Positions 17,394-27,289 of a stretch of 63,626 nt of DNA are shown one piece after another (the stretch's first letter is position 1; each line of letters opens with the position of its first letter). The DNA comes from Simkaniaceae bacterium (GTDB taxonomy: Bacteria; Chlamydiota; Chlamydiia; Chlamydiales; JACRBE01), in assembly GCA_021734805.1 (NCBI GenBank), contig JAIPIG010000006.1, forward strand, positions 1-63,626. The letters are read 5' to 3'. Both the position numbers and the translations under genes were made by a program. The notes under the pieces were generated by a model, which saw only the letters and a program-made list of their open reading frames with translations, had not been told where the DNA came from and searched no databases.

Positions 17394-19108
17394 AAGGCCC
17401 CTTCTTTATATTCTTGAATGTTATTTTGAATAGCGCAAAGAGCAGGTTGGTAAAAAGTCTCTTTAAAGAGATCAAGATGGAGATGTTTTTGCGCGAGCTC
17501 TTCGCTTGTCATGATCCCCGTATCGCGAAGCAGGTCAATGTAGCGCGATTCAAAAGTAGAGGGATCTTTCATCAAAATTAAATAGGTGCTTAGACTAAAC
17601 AAAAATCCAAAGGTATAAGGAAAATTATAAAAGGGGATATCAGTGAAATAAAAGTGGAGTTTCGAAGCCCAAAAATGGGGGCAGTATTCATCAAGACCAT
17701 GATTAAATGCTTTTTTTTGTGCCTGTAGCATCATGTCGCTCAGCGTATTGGCATCGAGATATCCCTGTTGTCTTTTTTCATACACATCGCACTCAAAATA
17801 AAACCGGGACACGAGGTTGGTTAGAAAGGAGATATCGCGAGAGACTCTTTTATCGAGAAGGATTTGGCGCTCTTGCTTGGATCTGCTCTCTTTAATCAAA
17901 TAATCAAGAACAATTTGCTCACACATCGTTGAAGCCATTTCAGCGAGATTCATCGGGTAATCTTGATTAAATAGTGGTAGATCAAACGTGACATGGGCAT
18001 GAAAGGCATGTCCAAGTTCATGAGCTAAGGTAATGATATTAACAAAGGTCCCCTGATAGCTCATAAAAATGCGCGTTTGTTTAGCCTGATGAAACGATGT
18101 GCAAAAACCGCCTGCACGCTTATGAGGGCGCTCTTGTGCATCGATTGAATACGACTCTAGCATTCCCTTCGCAAATTGCTTTAATTGTGGACTAACGCTT
18201 CCAAAGGCTTTTAAAATGATCTCAGCTCCTTCCTCAAAAGAATATGTGGGTTCATTTTCTTTAATAGGGGCTTCAATATCATACCAAGAGACTTGATCGA
18301 TATTTAAAAGTTGCGCCTTTGTCATAAAAAAGTCTTCAAAAGAAGGCTGAATCGATTGGATGGCGGTATAGAGAGCCTCTAGACTTTTGTGTGAGAGGCG
18401 ATTGAGGCGCAGCGGCTCATCTAAAAAATGATCCCAGTGGCGCAGTGCGTAGGTCTTAAGGCGAAATCCGCTAATGTGGTTGAGCGCTTCAGCATAAAGA
18501 TCTTCATATTTTTCGAAGGCGCTCATTAGAGCTCTATGCGTGTGCTGCCTCACAAGGCGATTGGGGTCGGAAAGGCGATTTTCCGCTTCGGGATAGGACA
18601 AGAGTTCCTTTGTTTCATATGAAGGGATTCGGATTAGATTTTTCAAATGATCATACAGGCTTGAAAAGCCGTGAAAGCCATCGGGTTCAAGGGCATTGAT
18701 AATCTGTTCATATTCAAAAGGGAGTTTAAAAGCGGCAAGAGCATGCCTCTCTTTTAAGAAAAAAGTGAGGGGTTGAAGGGCGGGAGACGAGAGGAGCTCT
18801 TCGAGAGGCGTATGGGCTAGCTGCTGCTCGAGTTGATTAAAAGCATCATTTAAATGTTGCTGCGCTTCGAGCATGATGAAGTAGAGGGCGTCGGCTTGTT
18901 TATTTTGAGTGTTTTCAGATTGTAAACATAAAATATAGGATTGCAATTCCTTAAACTGTTTATCGGCCTCTTGAAGTGATAATATAAAGGATTCGAGATC
19001 GGAAATATGAGATAAGGTCTTCAGTTGCTTGATCAGAGATTTAAGAACATTTTCCACGGAAGTATCATTGAAAAAAATTGATAGGTCCCATGTGTTTTTA
19101 AAATGCAT
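17390..19108 (-). CDS. pepF: Oligoendopeptidase F (M3B metallopeptidase)
   Basis: 572 residues, the normal length. The zinc motif is ITLAHELGHAFHAHV (HExxH plus downstream Glu in NLAEMASTMCEQ). N-terminal helical domain and C-terminal YFTDIPFYNFPYTFGFL are typical of the M3B subfamily. It hydrolyses cytosolic peptides of roughly 7-17 residues. Translationally coupled to the S46 peptidase downstream. The 94-bp AT-rich gap to mutL carries the divergent promoters. Confidence 0.95.
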   Translation of the reverse strand: MHFKNTWDLSIFFNDTSVENVLKSLIKQLKTLSHISDLESFILSLQEADKQFKELQSYILCLQSENTQNKQADALYFIMLEAQQHLNDAFNQLEQQLAHTPLEELLSSPALQPLTFFLKERHALAAFKLPFEYEQIINALEPDGFHGFSSLYDHLKNLIRIPSYETKELLSYPEAENRLSDPNRLVRQHTHRALMSAFEKYEDLYAEALNHISGFRLKTYALRHWDHFLDEPLRLNRLSHKSLEALYTAIQSIQPSFEDFFMTKAQLLNIDQVSWYDIEAPIKENEPTYSFEEGAEIILKAFGSVSPQLKQFAKGMLESYSIDAQERPHKRAGGFCTSFHQAKQTRIFMSYQGTFVNIITLAHELGHAFHAHVTFDLPLFNQDYPMNLAEMASTMCEQIVLDYLIKESRSKQERQILLDKRVSRDISFLTNLVSRFYFECDVYEKRQQGYLDANTLSDMMLQAQKKAFNHGLDEYCPHFWASKLHFYFTDIPFYNFPYTFGFLFSLSTYLILMKDPSTFESRYIDLLRDTGIMTSEELAQKHLHLDLFKETFYQPALCAIQNNIQEYKEGAL

Positions 19109-19202
19109 TTAATTTCCTTGCATTGAGAAAATAATATTAGGTAGTATTTGTAGATACTTATACTAAAAAATAAGATTTAAATCTATTAATGAAACAAGTC
19201 TC

Positions 19203-20963
19203 ATGATCGGAAAAATAAAACGACTCACCTCCTCGACAATTGATAAAATTGCTGCAGGAGAAGTGATTGAAAATCCCGCAAGTGTTGTAAAAGAGCTCGT
19301 TGAAAATGCGATCGATGCAGGTGCATTAAATATCACGATCGAAGTGCAAAATGGGGGATATCAAAGCATCCGCATTGTCGATGATGGAGAGGGGATGGTG
19401 CGCGAGGATGCACTCATCTGTTTTGAGAGGCACGCCACTTCTAAATTAAAAGGAGTTGATGATTTTGCATCGCTTCAAACCATGGGATTTCGAGGGGAAG
19501 CCCTTTCATCCATTGCTTCGATTTCGAGATTTTCACTTCTGACTAAACACCGAGATGCAAAAGAAGAGGCGCCTGCGACTCAGATTGTCATAGACGGGCA
19601 AATTCAATTGAAGGAAGCCGCGCGCAAAAGGGGGACCACAATCGATGTTGAGGCTCTTTTTTACAATGTTCCTGCTCGGAAGAAATTTCAAAAATCGGTC
19701 GCGGCTTCAATGAGTGAGATCACAAAAGTAGTGACAAAGCTCTCGCTCGCTTTCCCGAATGTCACGTTTAAGCTGATTGCAAATGGCGAACCGGTGATTA
19801 CGGCGATTGCAAGTCGTAATGGGACATTTGAAGAGCATTTGGCCTTGCGCATTCGCGATGTGCTTCCCTCCAACTATGTCGAAAAAGGATGTAGGATTGA
19901 GTATGAAGATGATCTCATCAAGATCTATGGAATGGTTGGATTGCCTTCAGAATCAAGGCTCAACCGAGCGGGGCAATATCTATTCATCAATCAACGCGCT
20001 GTCTACTCTCATTTGATTTCCGGTGCATTGCAAGAGGCATTTTCAACGCGGCTCGAGACGAGAGAACATCCGATTTTCGTATTACAGATCACTGTCGACC
20101 CGAGCTATATTGATGTGAATGTGCATCCTCAAAAAAGAGAAGTGAGGCTATCGCATGAAAAAGAGCTTGTCATGCGGCTAAAAAGAGCTGCTTTGCAGGC
20201 GCTTGCAAAGCATGAAAAGATCAAACCGGGAATGGATGAATCCATTGAAATCGACTTTGATCCTATTGATATGCCTCAAGATTTTGCCCCTTTTGAAAAA
20301 ATGGCTTTTCAAGAAACGCCCTACGAACAAGTCTCGTTTTTTTCAATTCAACCGGAGGCGAGGATTAAACCCCTCATGACTTGGGGAGGGATATCTATCG
20401 TGGATACGCCTGCTTTTAATGAAGTATTTTCAAAACATGCATTTGATCCGGGCCTTCTTTTTTGCGATCATCAAAACATTGCTCGCCGCTTGGCTTATGA
20501 TACGCTGTATAAGTCACTGACAGGGAAAAAAGAGAAAATGCCCATTCAAGCCCTTCTCTTTCCGATCACTCTTGAATTTTCACATCATGAATCGATGATG
20601 CTAGTGGATATTTTGCCTCTGCTGGATAAATTGGGAATTGGGATGCGCTCTTTTGGTAAGAATTGTTTTATTATTGAAAGTTTAACCGCATTTTTTGAAC
20701 AACAGGATATGCAAAAATTGATCACTGATTTGATTGAAACCATCGGACACAGACAGATCGAAGAGATGCGTTTAAAACATATTGCCGAAGTCGCAAGCCG
20801 TTATGTCAATCGCATCCAGACGGATCTTCATATGGCGCTCGTTGAATTAATGCAAAGCGCATCGCCCTTTTTAAGCCCAACCGGACAACCTACGCTTGGC
20901 CTTGTTCGCCATGAGGATTTCCCCCGGTTTTTTGAGGAGTTTCCATGTCACAAGAAAGGATAA
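19203..20963 (+). CDS. mutL: DNA mismatch repair protein MutL
   Basis: 586 residues. GHKL ATPase motifs are intact: TIDKIAAGEVIENPASVVKE with catalytic Glu, ENAIDAGA, VDDGEGM, GFRGEALSSI, and the transducer domain FINQRAVYS and DVNVHPQKREVR. The C-terminal dimerisation domain is present (about residue 420 on), but the endonuclease signature DQHAxxExxxxE is not: the equivalent segment reads FCDHQNIARRLAYDTLY. It probably acts without its own nicking activity. Overlaps pepP by 19 bases, forming an operon. Confidence 0.94.
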   Translation: MIGKIKRLTSSTIDKIAAGEVIENPASVVKELVENAIDAGALNITIEVQNGGYQSIRIVDDGEGMVREDALICFERHATSKLKGVDDFASLQTMGFRGEALSSIASISRFSLLTKHRDAKEEAPATQIVIDGQIQLKEAARKRGTTIDVEALFYNVPARKKFQKSVAASMSEITKVVTKLSLAFPNVTFKLIANGEPVITAIASRNGTFEEHLALRIRDVLPSNYVEKGCRIEYEDDLIKIYGMVGLPSESRLNRAGQYLFINQRAVYSHLISGALQEAFSTRLETREHPIFVLQITVDPSYIDVNVHPQKREVRLSHEKELVMRLKRAALQALAKHEKIKPGMDESIEIDFDPIDMPQDFAPFEKMAFQETPYEQVSFFSIQPEARIKPLMTWGGISIVDTPAFNEVFSKHAFDPGLLFCDHQNIARRLAYDTLYKSLTGKKEKMPIQALLFPITLEFSHHESMMLVDILPLLDKLGIGMRSFGKNCFIIESLTAFFEQQDMQKLITDLIETIGHRQIEEMRLKHIAEVASRYVNRIQTDLHMALVELMQSASPFLSPTGQPTLGLVRHEDFPRFFEEFPCHKKG

Positions 20964-21988
20964 AAAGACTCTCTCTCTCCTTAGCTCAAGCGAAGCTCGA
21001 TGCGTTTGTCGTTACCGATGAGACCCATCTCTTTTATTTAACCGGGGTTTCCCTCTCAAACGGGTATCTCCTCATAACGCCCAAAAAGCATGTCCTATAT
21101 CTTGCCGAAATGTCGATTCCCGAATGTGACGGAGTTGAGTGGCTTAACGTCCAAAAAATGAAAAAAGGGATTTTTCATTTTTCTACGCCCAAGAAAATAA
21201 GGCTTGGATTCGATCCTGATATGATCACACATTCAGCCTATCTGGAATTAAAAAAACAGTGTGCAGAATCGGGCTGTATTCGACTTGTTCCTTCATCGTT
21301 ATTGCAAGAAATGCGCATAATCAAGACCATTGATGAATGGCAATTACTCAATCAAGCGGCAACCATTGTTTATGATTCCTATGAGCATTTGAAACGGTGG
21401 ATCAAAGAGGGAATGAGTGAAATTGACATTGCAAGGGAGTTTGAGAGGGTTTTGCGAGAAAAGGGGGGAGAAGAGCACTCTTTTAGCCCCATCGTAGCGA
21501 TCAATGAACATGCTGCCATTCCCCATCACCGTCCCAAAGAGAGAAGGTTGAAGAGAGATGAACCGCTTCTTCTCGATCTCGGAGTTAAATACCGGGGCTA
21601 TTGTAGCGATATGACACGGATGATTTGTCTGGATACAATGCCCTCAAAGATCGCCGAACTCTACCGCATTGCAAAGCAGGCGCATGATGAGGCGCTGAAA
21701 GCGTGCACAGTAGGAACTCCGATTGCCGATATAGACCGCGCTGCCCGCGACGTCATTCGCCATTATGGCTATGATAAACAATTTATCCACTCCCTTGGTC
21801 ACGGTATTGGCTTGTGGGTTCATGAGACTCCCTTTCTAAGACCCAAAAAATCGAGCGCAGGTGTGCTCAAAGAGGGGATGGTATTCACGATAGAGCCGGG
21901 GATTTATTTACCCAATATTGGCGGCGTGCGCTATGAGAACATGGTTTATATGGATCATGAAAAAGCGCATCTTTTTTTTCCGGTATAG
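20945..21988 (+). CDS. pepP: Xaa-Pro peptidase (M24 aminopeptidase P / prolidase family)
   Basis: 347 residues. The pita-bread catalytic domain follows a ~125-residue N-terminal domain. Metal ligands are visible: LLDLGVKYRGYCSDMTRM (two Asp), IHSLGHGIGLWVHE (His), FTIEPGIYLP (Glu) and GVRYENMVYM (Glu). Removes N-terminal residues linked to proline or splits Xaa-Pro dipeptides. It starts inside the 3' end of mutL with GAGGAG as ribosome site. From memory the mutL-pepP pairing also occurs in C. trachomatis. Confidence 0.93.
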   Translation: MSQERIKRLSLSLAQAKLDAFVVTDETHLFYLTGVSLSNGYLLITPKKHVLYLAEMSIPECDGVEWLNVQKMKKGIFHFSTPKKIRLGFDPDMITHSAYLELKKQCAESGCIRLVPSSLLQEMRIIKTIDEWQLLNQAATIVYDSYEHLKRWIKEGMSEIDIAREFERVLREKGGEEHSFSPIVAINEHAAIPHHRPKERRLKRDEPLLLDLGVKYRGYCSDMTRMICLDTMPSKIAELYRIAKQAHDEALKACTVGTPIADIDRAARDVIRHYGYDKQFIHSLGHGIGLWVHETPFLRPKKSSAGVLKEGMVFTIEPGIYLPNIGGVRYENMVYMDHEKAHLFFPV

Positions 21989-22039
21989 ACAAATGTTGAT
22001 ATCCGTGATAATCAGAGGGGAAATAGACAGGGCTCGTTC

Positions 22040-24373
22040 ATGCAACTGCGCACTAAGATTTATGTTCTCATCGGTGGTTTGTTTTTTTTCGCGTTTGTTG
22101 CAGCGCAATTTCTGGAAGAAATCATTACTTCAAGAAGTTTGGAGCTTCAAAGCAGTGAAATCCATCAGGAAATCATCAAAAATGAAGAGCTAAAACGGCT
22201 TGAAATTCAAAGCTACATTCAAAGTGAAATTGATGATTGCTTTGATCGCCTCTATGTCATTTTAAACCAAGTCAAACAAGCGCCGCTCTTATATCGCCAT
22301 TTTCTCCCCTTACAAGATGGTCGGCTCAATCAGACATGGTTTGCTGCAGCCTCCTTACTGAATCAAAATAAATGGCTCGATTGGATTGAAAACAAAAGCG
22401 CATCGGGCATTGCCTCTCTGATTACGGTTGATCCACTCAAGCCAACCATTGGGGTGGAACTCGAAAAGAGTGAGAATTTTTCAGTAGTTGCGATTCAAAA
22501 TGATCCATCCCCACCATCTATTTATCTCGCTATTCCCTACACACTTTCATTCATGCCCATGGATCAAGATAATGTGGGAGGTCGATTTTTCCTCTTTACA
22601 CCTGAGCAAATCAGGCAGCTCGATATGGATGCTATGGTGAAAAAAACAGAGATGCAAAGTGTCCCCTATATGAAGCGTGGCCTTGAGGAGCTGATCAACC
22701 ACTTGCGCCAAACCAAGCAAGCGCTGATAGCGGGCCGCCTTTTTAATGGCGAGAAGGGGGATCAAATACAAGATAAAGAATGCCAAACTTTATTGAGTCA
22801 AGATAAGCAATTTAACAATATCGATCGCTACATGCTCAGATATTTAGAGATTGCCATTGTGAGAGATATGGCGCTATTTTTGTCTACGAATTTACTCGGC
22901 GATGATCCGATGGAAGCCCTTTTCCCAAAGGGAATGGTGCAGATTCAGTCCAATGGATCCTGTGGCTATGCCGTTCTCAATCAAGACGTGTTCAGCGATT
23001 CAATGAGGAGCACGCTCACCCGCACCTCGATTTTTTTACATGGAGATGGACAAACCGAATTCCCAAAGACGGTTTCGAGTGATGGTGAAGGGAGGATATT
23101 TTTTGGCCGTACGATGAGGCTGGAATCAACACAAAATCCTGATTTGAACAGCTCATTATCCGTAGCAATTGATGCTCAGTCTTTAGTAAAGAATATTGCG
23201 CTGGCTACAGCGGCCGATATTTATTTCTGCTCTTCAAATCATGTGATTAAGGGGTTTAGTCGCCAGGGGATAGAATTGATTGGCCCCAAATTAAACCTTC
23301 CCTTTGACGAATTAAAGGGCAAAACAACAGGTTTTATTCCATTTGAAGGGGGTGATTATTTCTTTATGAAAATCACACCCTATTCTGAATTGGATATCGA
23401 TTTTTATTTATTGACCCCTCAATACCGCGAATTTTCATTGGCAATGTCGATTCAAAAAAGTGCCAAAAACTTAATTCATAAAATTAGCCATCAAATGCAA
23501 GTGATTGCCTTTATTGCATTGATTCTCGTCTTTTTCTTTCTCAATAAAATTGCAAAGCACATGACGGATCCCATTTCTCATTTGGCCAATGCCTGCCGCG
23601 TATTAAGACATGGGCATTTGAGTGAAGTGCATCTTCCAACGCTCAAAGGGGACTCTAAAGATGAGGTGCATACGCTCTATCGTGTTTTTGATGAGATGAT
23701 TGATGGACTAAAGGAAAAAGATAAGGTGCAGGGGGTTCTTAATAAAGTTGTCTCTCCTGAAATTGCCAAAGAGATTTTAACGGGGACCATTCATCTCGGG
23801 GGAGAAGAGAAGAATGTCACCGTCATGTTTGCCGATATTCGCAATTTTACTAAGATGTCCGAGAATATGGAGCCTCATGATGTGATTAATATGCTGAACA
23901 CGTGCATGACCAAGATTTCACATGCGATTGATCAACACAGTGGGGTGATTGACAAATTTGTCGGCGATGAAGTGATGGCTCTATTTGGAGCTCCAATCAA
24001 TGATGAAGAAGGGGCAAAAAAAGCGGTTATTTGTGCTTTTGAAATTTTAAAGGTTCTCGATGAGTGGAATGCAGAGCGCAAAAATCAAAATCTTGTTCCG
24101 GTCGAAATGGGGATTGGCATCCACACGGGGCTGGTCGTCGCAGGAAACATGGGGGCGGAAAATCGCCTTAATTATACCGTTCTCGGCGCCAATGTCAATT
24201 TAGCGGCGCGTCTTTGCTCCGCAGCTAAACCACACGAAATTTTAATCTCACGCGGCACGCTTGAGAGTCCGGGCGTTAAACAGAGCTTTGAAACACAAGC
24301 TCTAGAAAAAATGTCGTTAAAAGGGTTTTCCGAACCCGTTGAAGTCTTTCTCATCACTCATGCTCAATCTTAG
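22040..24373 (+). CDS. Membrane-bound class III adenylate/guanylate cyclase with HAMP domain
   Basis: 777 residues. TM1 at about 7-25 (IYVLIGGLFFFAFVAAQFL), a ~440-residue periplasmic sensor region, TM2 around 480-500 (VIAFIALILVFFFLN), a HAMP linker (DPISHLANACRVLRHGHLSE), then the CYC domain. Metal-binding Asp are D599 (MFADIRNFTKMS) and D643 (VGDEVMALFGAP); K639 is the purine-specifying Lys; N720 and R724 (VNLAARLC) are the transition-state pair. The second specificity position, Asp or Thr in most cyclases, is Ala717, so ATP versus GTP choice is uncertain. Starts 51 bases after pepP. Confidence 0.9.
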   Translation: MQLRTKIYVLIGGLFFFAFVAAQFLEEIITSRSLELQSSEIHQEIIKNEELKRLEIQSYIQSEIDDCFDRLYVILNQVKQAPLLYRHFLPLQDGRLNQTWFAAASLLNQNKWLDWIENKSASGIASLITVDPLKPTIGVELEKSENFSVVAIQNDPSPPSIYLAIPYTLSFMPMDQDNVGGRFFLFTPEQIRQLDMDAMVKKTEMQSVPYMKRGLEELINHLRQTKQALIAGRLFNGEKGDQIQDKECQTLLSQDKQFNNIDRYMLRYLEIAIVRDMALFLSTNLLGDDPMEALFPKGMVQIQSNGSCGYAVLNQDVFSDSMRSTLTRTSIFLHGDGQTEFPKTVSSDGEGRIFFGRTMRLESTQNPDLNSSLSVAIDAQSLVKNIALATAADIYFCSSNHVIKGFSRQGIELIGPKLNLPFDELKGKTTGFIPFEGGDYFFMKITPYSELDIDFYLLTPQYREFSLAMSIQKSAKNLIHKISHQMQVIAFIALILVFFFLNKIAKHMTDPISHLANACRVLRHGHLSEVHLPTLKGDSKDEVHTLYRVFDEMIDGLKEKDKVQGVLNKVVSPEIAKEILTGTIHLGGEEKNVTVMFADIRNFTKMSENMEPHDVINMLNTCMTKISHAIDQHSGVIDKFVGDEVMALFGAPINDEEGAKKAVICAFEILKVLDEWNAERKNQNLVPVEMGIGIHTGLVVAGNMGAENRLNYTVLGANVNLAARLCSAAKPHEILISRGTLESPGVKQSFETQALEKMSLKGFSEPVEVFLITHAQS

Positions 24374-24546
24374 TATGCCATTGCATGAAAATCACCCCAT
24401 TTTGCTATAAATCGCTATAAAATCTTAATGAAATATTAAAAATAGTGGATTTATCGTCGGAAATGGTATGATATCGACTCATCATTGAAGATGATTCGGC
24501 CCGAATGAGTGAAGAATACGGGTTAGTGGTGGAAGGATATTAGGCG

Positions 24547-25836
24547 ATGCTACTCAAAACTAAGTTTTTTGTTGTGACAACGATATGCTATTTTTTAGCG
24601 CTGATCATTTTATTGCTCGCTTCGCTCGAGAGTTATTATTCGTTGCAGGGAGCCGTTCGATATGCTTTTCTCAATATTGAACTGATTTGCTTTCTCTTAA
24701 TTACCCTCTTTTTTATCGCTATTAATGTCATTTGCTATTTGCTATTGCAAACGCCTTCAAAAGAGGAAAAAGGGGACGATTCTAATGTCTTGCTGATCGA
24801 TCATCAAAGATTATTCCATATTCTCAATGTCTTTGATGAGGCAATTATAGTCTTTGACTTTGATGGCAACATCGTCATATGGAATAAAATGGCTGAGTTG
24901 CTATTGGAGGTTAAATTTGAAGAGAGTCAAAAAGATTTATTGAACTATACCTCTGTGCAAAATCACACCATTATTAAAAAAGCTCTTTTCCTGATTCACA
25001 AAGCGCTTGATGCGGGGTGTGTGTTAAAAGATACGGTTGATGTGGATCAAAAGAAACAAATGGCTCTCACGGCTTCTCCGATCATGAGCCCGCCGCGTAT
25101 TCTTTTGATTATGCAAGATATTTCTAATAACAATAAAATTTCTCAAATGGGGAAAGATTTTATTGCCAATGCGTCGCATGAGTTAAGAACGCCCGTCACA
25201 ATTATTAAGGGCTTTGCGGAAACATTAAAGGATTTACCTACCGTTTCCGAATCGATGCTCGAAGATATTACGGATAAAATTATACGTAGTTGTGAAAGGA
25301 TGAATGCCTTGGTTAAGAATTTACTTCTTTTAGCGGACCTCGACCATAGCAAAAAGTTCTCTTTTCGCCCTTGTGATCTCGCTTCCCTTATTGAAAGTTG
25401 CAGCTATTCGATTTTGGCAATTCATCCCGAGGTGTGTATTGAAACGCTGCAAAATGAAGATGAAATTCTCATCGAAGCCGATCCCGATCTATTTGAGCAG
25501 GCGATCATGAATTTATTTGAAAATGCCATTCGCTACTCTTTGAAACCGGCGCATATTACGGTTACAATTAAAAGAGAAGAGGCCAAAGTGACGCTGACTA
25601 TTCAGGATCGAGGGATTGGAATAGAACAAGACGATCTCAACCATATTTTTGATCGGTTTTATCGCGTGAATAAAGACCGTTCTCGCAAACTGGGGGGAAC
25701 CGGACTCGGTCTATCGATTGTTCACTCAATTATCGAGAAGCACCATGGAGAAATCTGCGTGACATCTAAAAAGAATCACGGAACGGCATTTATCATGACG
25801 TTTCTAGCTTACACCACTCATCTTGCGCCAATCTGA
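24547..25836 (+). CDS. Sensor histidine kinase (PhoR/WalK type)
   Basis: 429 residues. Two N-terminal TM segments (about 8-28 and 42-62) with almost no periplasmic loop, a PAS-like domain (LNVFDEAIIVFDFDGNIVIW), HisKA with FIANASHELRTPVTIIKGF (phospho-acceptor H211), and HATPase_c with NLFENAIRYS (N box), DRGIGIEQDD (G1), FDRFYRVNKDRS (F) and GGTGLGLSIV (G2). No response regulator gene is adjacent. The stop codon is immediately followed by a solitary inverted-repeat copy of the MITE-like family, so the extreme C-terminus may have been altered. Confidence 0.92.
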   Translation: MLLKTKFFVVTTICYFLALIILLLASLESYYSLQGAVRYAFLNIELICFLLITLFFIAINVICYLLLQTPSKEEKGDDSNVLLIDHQRLFHILNVFDEAIIVFDFDGNIVIWNKMAELLLEVKFEESQKDLLNYTSVQNHTIIKKALFLIHKALDAGCVLKDTVDVDQKKQMALTASPIMSPPRILLIMQDISNNNKISQMGKDFIANASHELRTPVTIIKGFAETLKDLPTVSESMLEDITDKIIRSCERMNALVKNLLLLADLDHSKKFSFRPCDLASLIESCSYSILAIHPEVCIETLQNEDEILIEADPDLFEQAIMNLFENAIRYSLKPAHITVTIKREEAKVTLTIQDRGIGIEQDDLNHIFDRFYRVNKDRSRKLGGTGLGLSIVHSIIEKHHGEICVTSKKNHGTAFIMTFLAYTTHLAPI

Positions 25837-25876
25837 TGGCGACAAAAAAACAACTCTTGAATCACGAGCGGTATAC
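25836..25876 (+). repeat. MITE-like repeat, right-end copy
   Basis: GGCGACAAAAAAACAACTCT followed by TGAATCACGAGCGGTATAC matches the right inverted repeat of the 13593 copy. It begins right at the stop codon of the histidine kinase gene. No left half or core is seen upstream. Confidence 0.82.
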
Positions 25877-25951
25877 AATCATCTAATAATAAGATTGATA
25901 AGGTTTAGTGTTTTTTAACATGGAAGCGCTCAGTCTTCTAATACTTCTATG

Positions 25952-26443
25952 TTAATTTCTATGTGTGGGTAGCACAAAAACTTTTTGCGGATCTTTGGGG
26001 CTAGTAGATATTTCTATAAGTAATCCCTCCTGGCATATTTCTTTAAGACGTGTTGTGGTGGTACGGCGTGTTACTTGCCAGATTTCTTGAGCAATTTTAG
26101 CGGTAATTTTGTCATGCTTTTGTAGATACTGGAAAATCGGCTCTTGCCATGAAGCAGAAGGAACGGTTTTGGTTGATTTTGGGTAAAGCGTTACGCGGAA
26201 GAAATGATCTAATTCTTCAAATTTTGGCATTGAAATTTGTTGATGTCGGCAAGTATCCAGCATTCGTCTAAGCCCTTTTATAGAAGAGCTGATAGATGTG
26301 TGACGGCGGATAAATCCAAGAATTCCTTCCAATGCCTGAGGAAAAGGGGTTACTGAATCAGCAATTGCATTAGCGATTTTTTCCTCTTCTTGAAGAACAC
26401 TTGACAACATATTATGGTTTTTTCGAAATAGTCCGTGAGACAA
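25952..26443 (-). pseudogene. Decayed AlbA/Schlafen-type regulator with internal deletion
   Basis: A 163-codon frame. Its first part (EEEKIANAIADSV) matches residues 60-75 of the intact relative at 6150 (EEERLANAITDSV); it then jumps to the C-terminal half (GLRRMLDTCRHQQISMPKFE; winged helix ITAKIAQEIWQVTRRTTTTR). About 220 residues, including most of the ATP-binding region, are deleted in frame, and the N-terminal AlbA domain is gone. The 5' end overlaps the 3' end of the upstream gene. Unlikely to be functional as an ATPase; a free winged-helix protein cannot be excluded. Confidence 0.75.
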
Positions 26444-27287
26444 CGATTTCTTTTTGATTGGATTCTTCTTGTTCGTTTTTATTGCGTTTTGCTTTGAGTG
26501 TTGTGTTATTCTCTTTTCTGAAATGAAAGCAAAATAATCTCGTGATTTGATTTTTCATTTCATCGGATAAAAAGGAGAGAAGCCGATCCAGACGGTGTTC
26601 AGGCGTTTCTTTGTGTTCACTTTGCTTTTCAAGGCCTAAGAGTTGCTCAGTGATATTCGGAGGGAGGACAGCTTCGAGAAGTAACTTAGAAGTATAGCGG
26701 AAATATAAAGGTTCAGGGTCTTTAAGTGGGGCTAAGTACATATAGTCTTTCAGCGGATGATAGGGAGTCATATTCCCTTCGAGCATATCGCACAAAAGTT
26801 GCCCTTCCGGATCGGGAAGGGTTAAAAGATCTCCAAAGTCTGTTGTTAAATCTTTCTTAGCGCGCGTAGTGCCGATCTCGTACATGGCATTTAAAAGATT
26901 TTCAAGGCGATCGGGTTGTTTTTCTAGAGAGGGATAGAGTTTAAGGAAGATTTGACGGCAGATCGCTCTATTTTCCGGATTGGCTTCAAAGAGAAATGAG
27001 AGATTAAATTTTGTTCGATCAGATCCGGGATGCCTCTTTTGAGCAACATAGCCTGTTGCTTTGGATGGCCTTGTTTTTTTTGGTTCAGAAGGTTCCCGAG
27101 GTTTTGGTTCAGATTTAATTTTTTCATATTCGGCTTCTGAAATGGATTGATAAAGCGTGTGTTTAGCTGAAAAATAGGCGTCATAATGATCTGCGATATA
27201 AAAATCACTGCCCGATGTCGAAGCAATGCGCACCACAAGGCTCGTGATTAAAACGGCAAATACGGTCGTAAAAATAAGGATATTCAC
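26412..27287 (-). CDS. Membrane-anchored protein in the pseudopilin cluster (GspK-like position)
   Basis: 291 residues. N-terminal hydrophobic segment MNILIFTTVFAVLITSLVV, then a Pro/Lys-rich linker (about 58-85) and a helical periplasmic domain (ICRQIFLKLYPSLEKQPDRL). It follows the GspJ-like gene by two bases in the same direction, the place of GspK in type II secretion operons, but it lacks an obvious prepilin peptidase motif and I do not see a clear GspK signature. Probably part of the type II secretion pseudopilus or its scaffold. The basic C-terminal tail (KAKRNKNEQEESNQKE) runs into the decayed AlbA gene. Confidence 0.5.
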   Translation of the reverse strand: MNILIFTTVFAVLITSLVVRIASTSGSDFYIADHYDAYFSAKHTLYQSISEAEYEKIKSEPKPREPSEPKKTRPSKATGYVAQKRHPGSDRTKFNLSFLFEANPENRAICRQIFLKLYPSLEKQPDRLENLLNAMYEIGTTRAKKDLTTDFGDLLTLPDPEGQLLCDMLEGNMTPYHPLKDYMYLAPLKDPEPLYFRYTSKLLLEAVLPPNITEQLLGLEKQSEHKETPEHRLDRLLSFLSDEMKNQITRLFCFHFRKENNTTLKAKRNKNEQEESNQKEIVVSRTISKKP

Positions 27288-27289
27288 TT

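Noticed and set aside
24400-24430. Direct repeat of GCTATAAA before the histidine kinase
   Set aside because: Short and AT-rich; could be part of a promoter but there is no further support.
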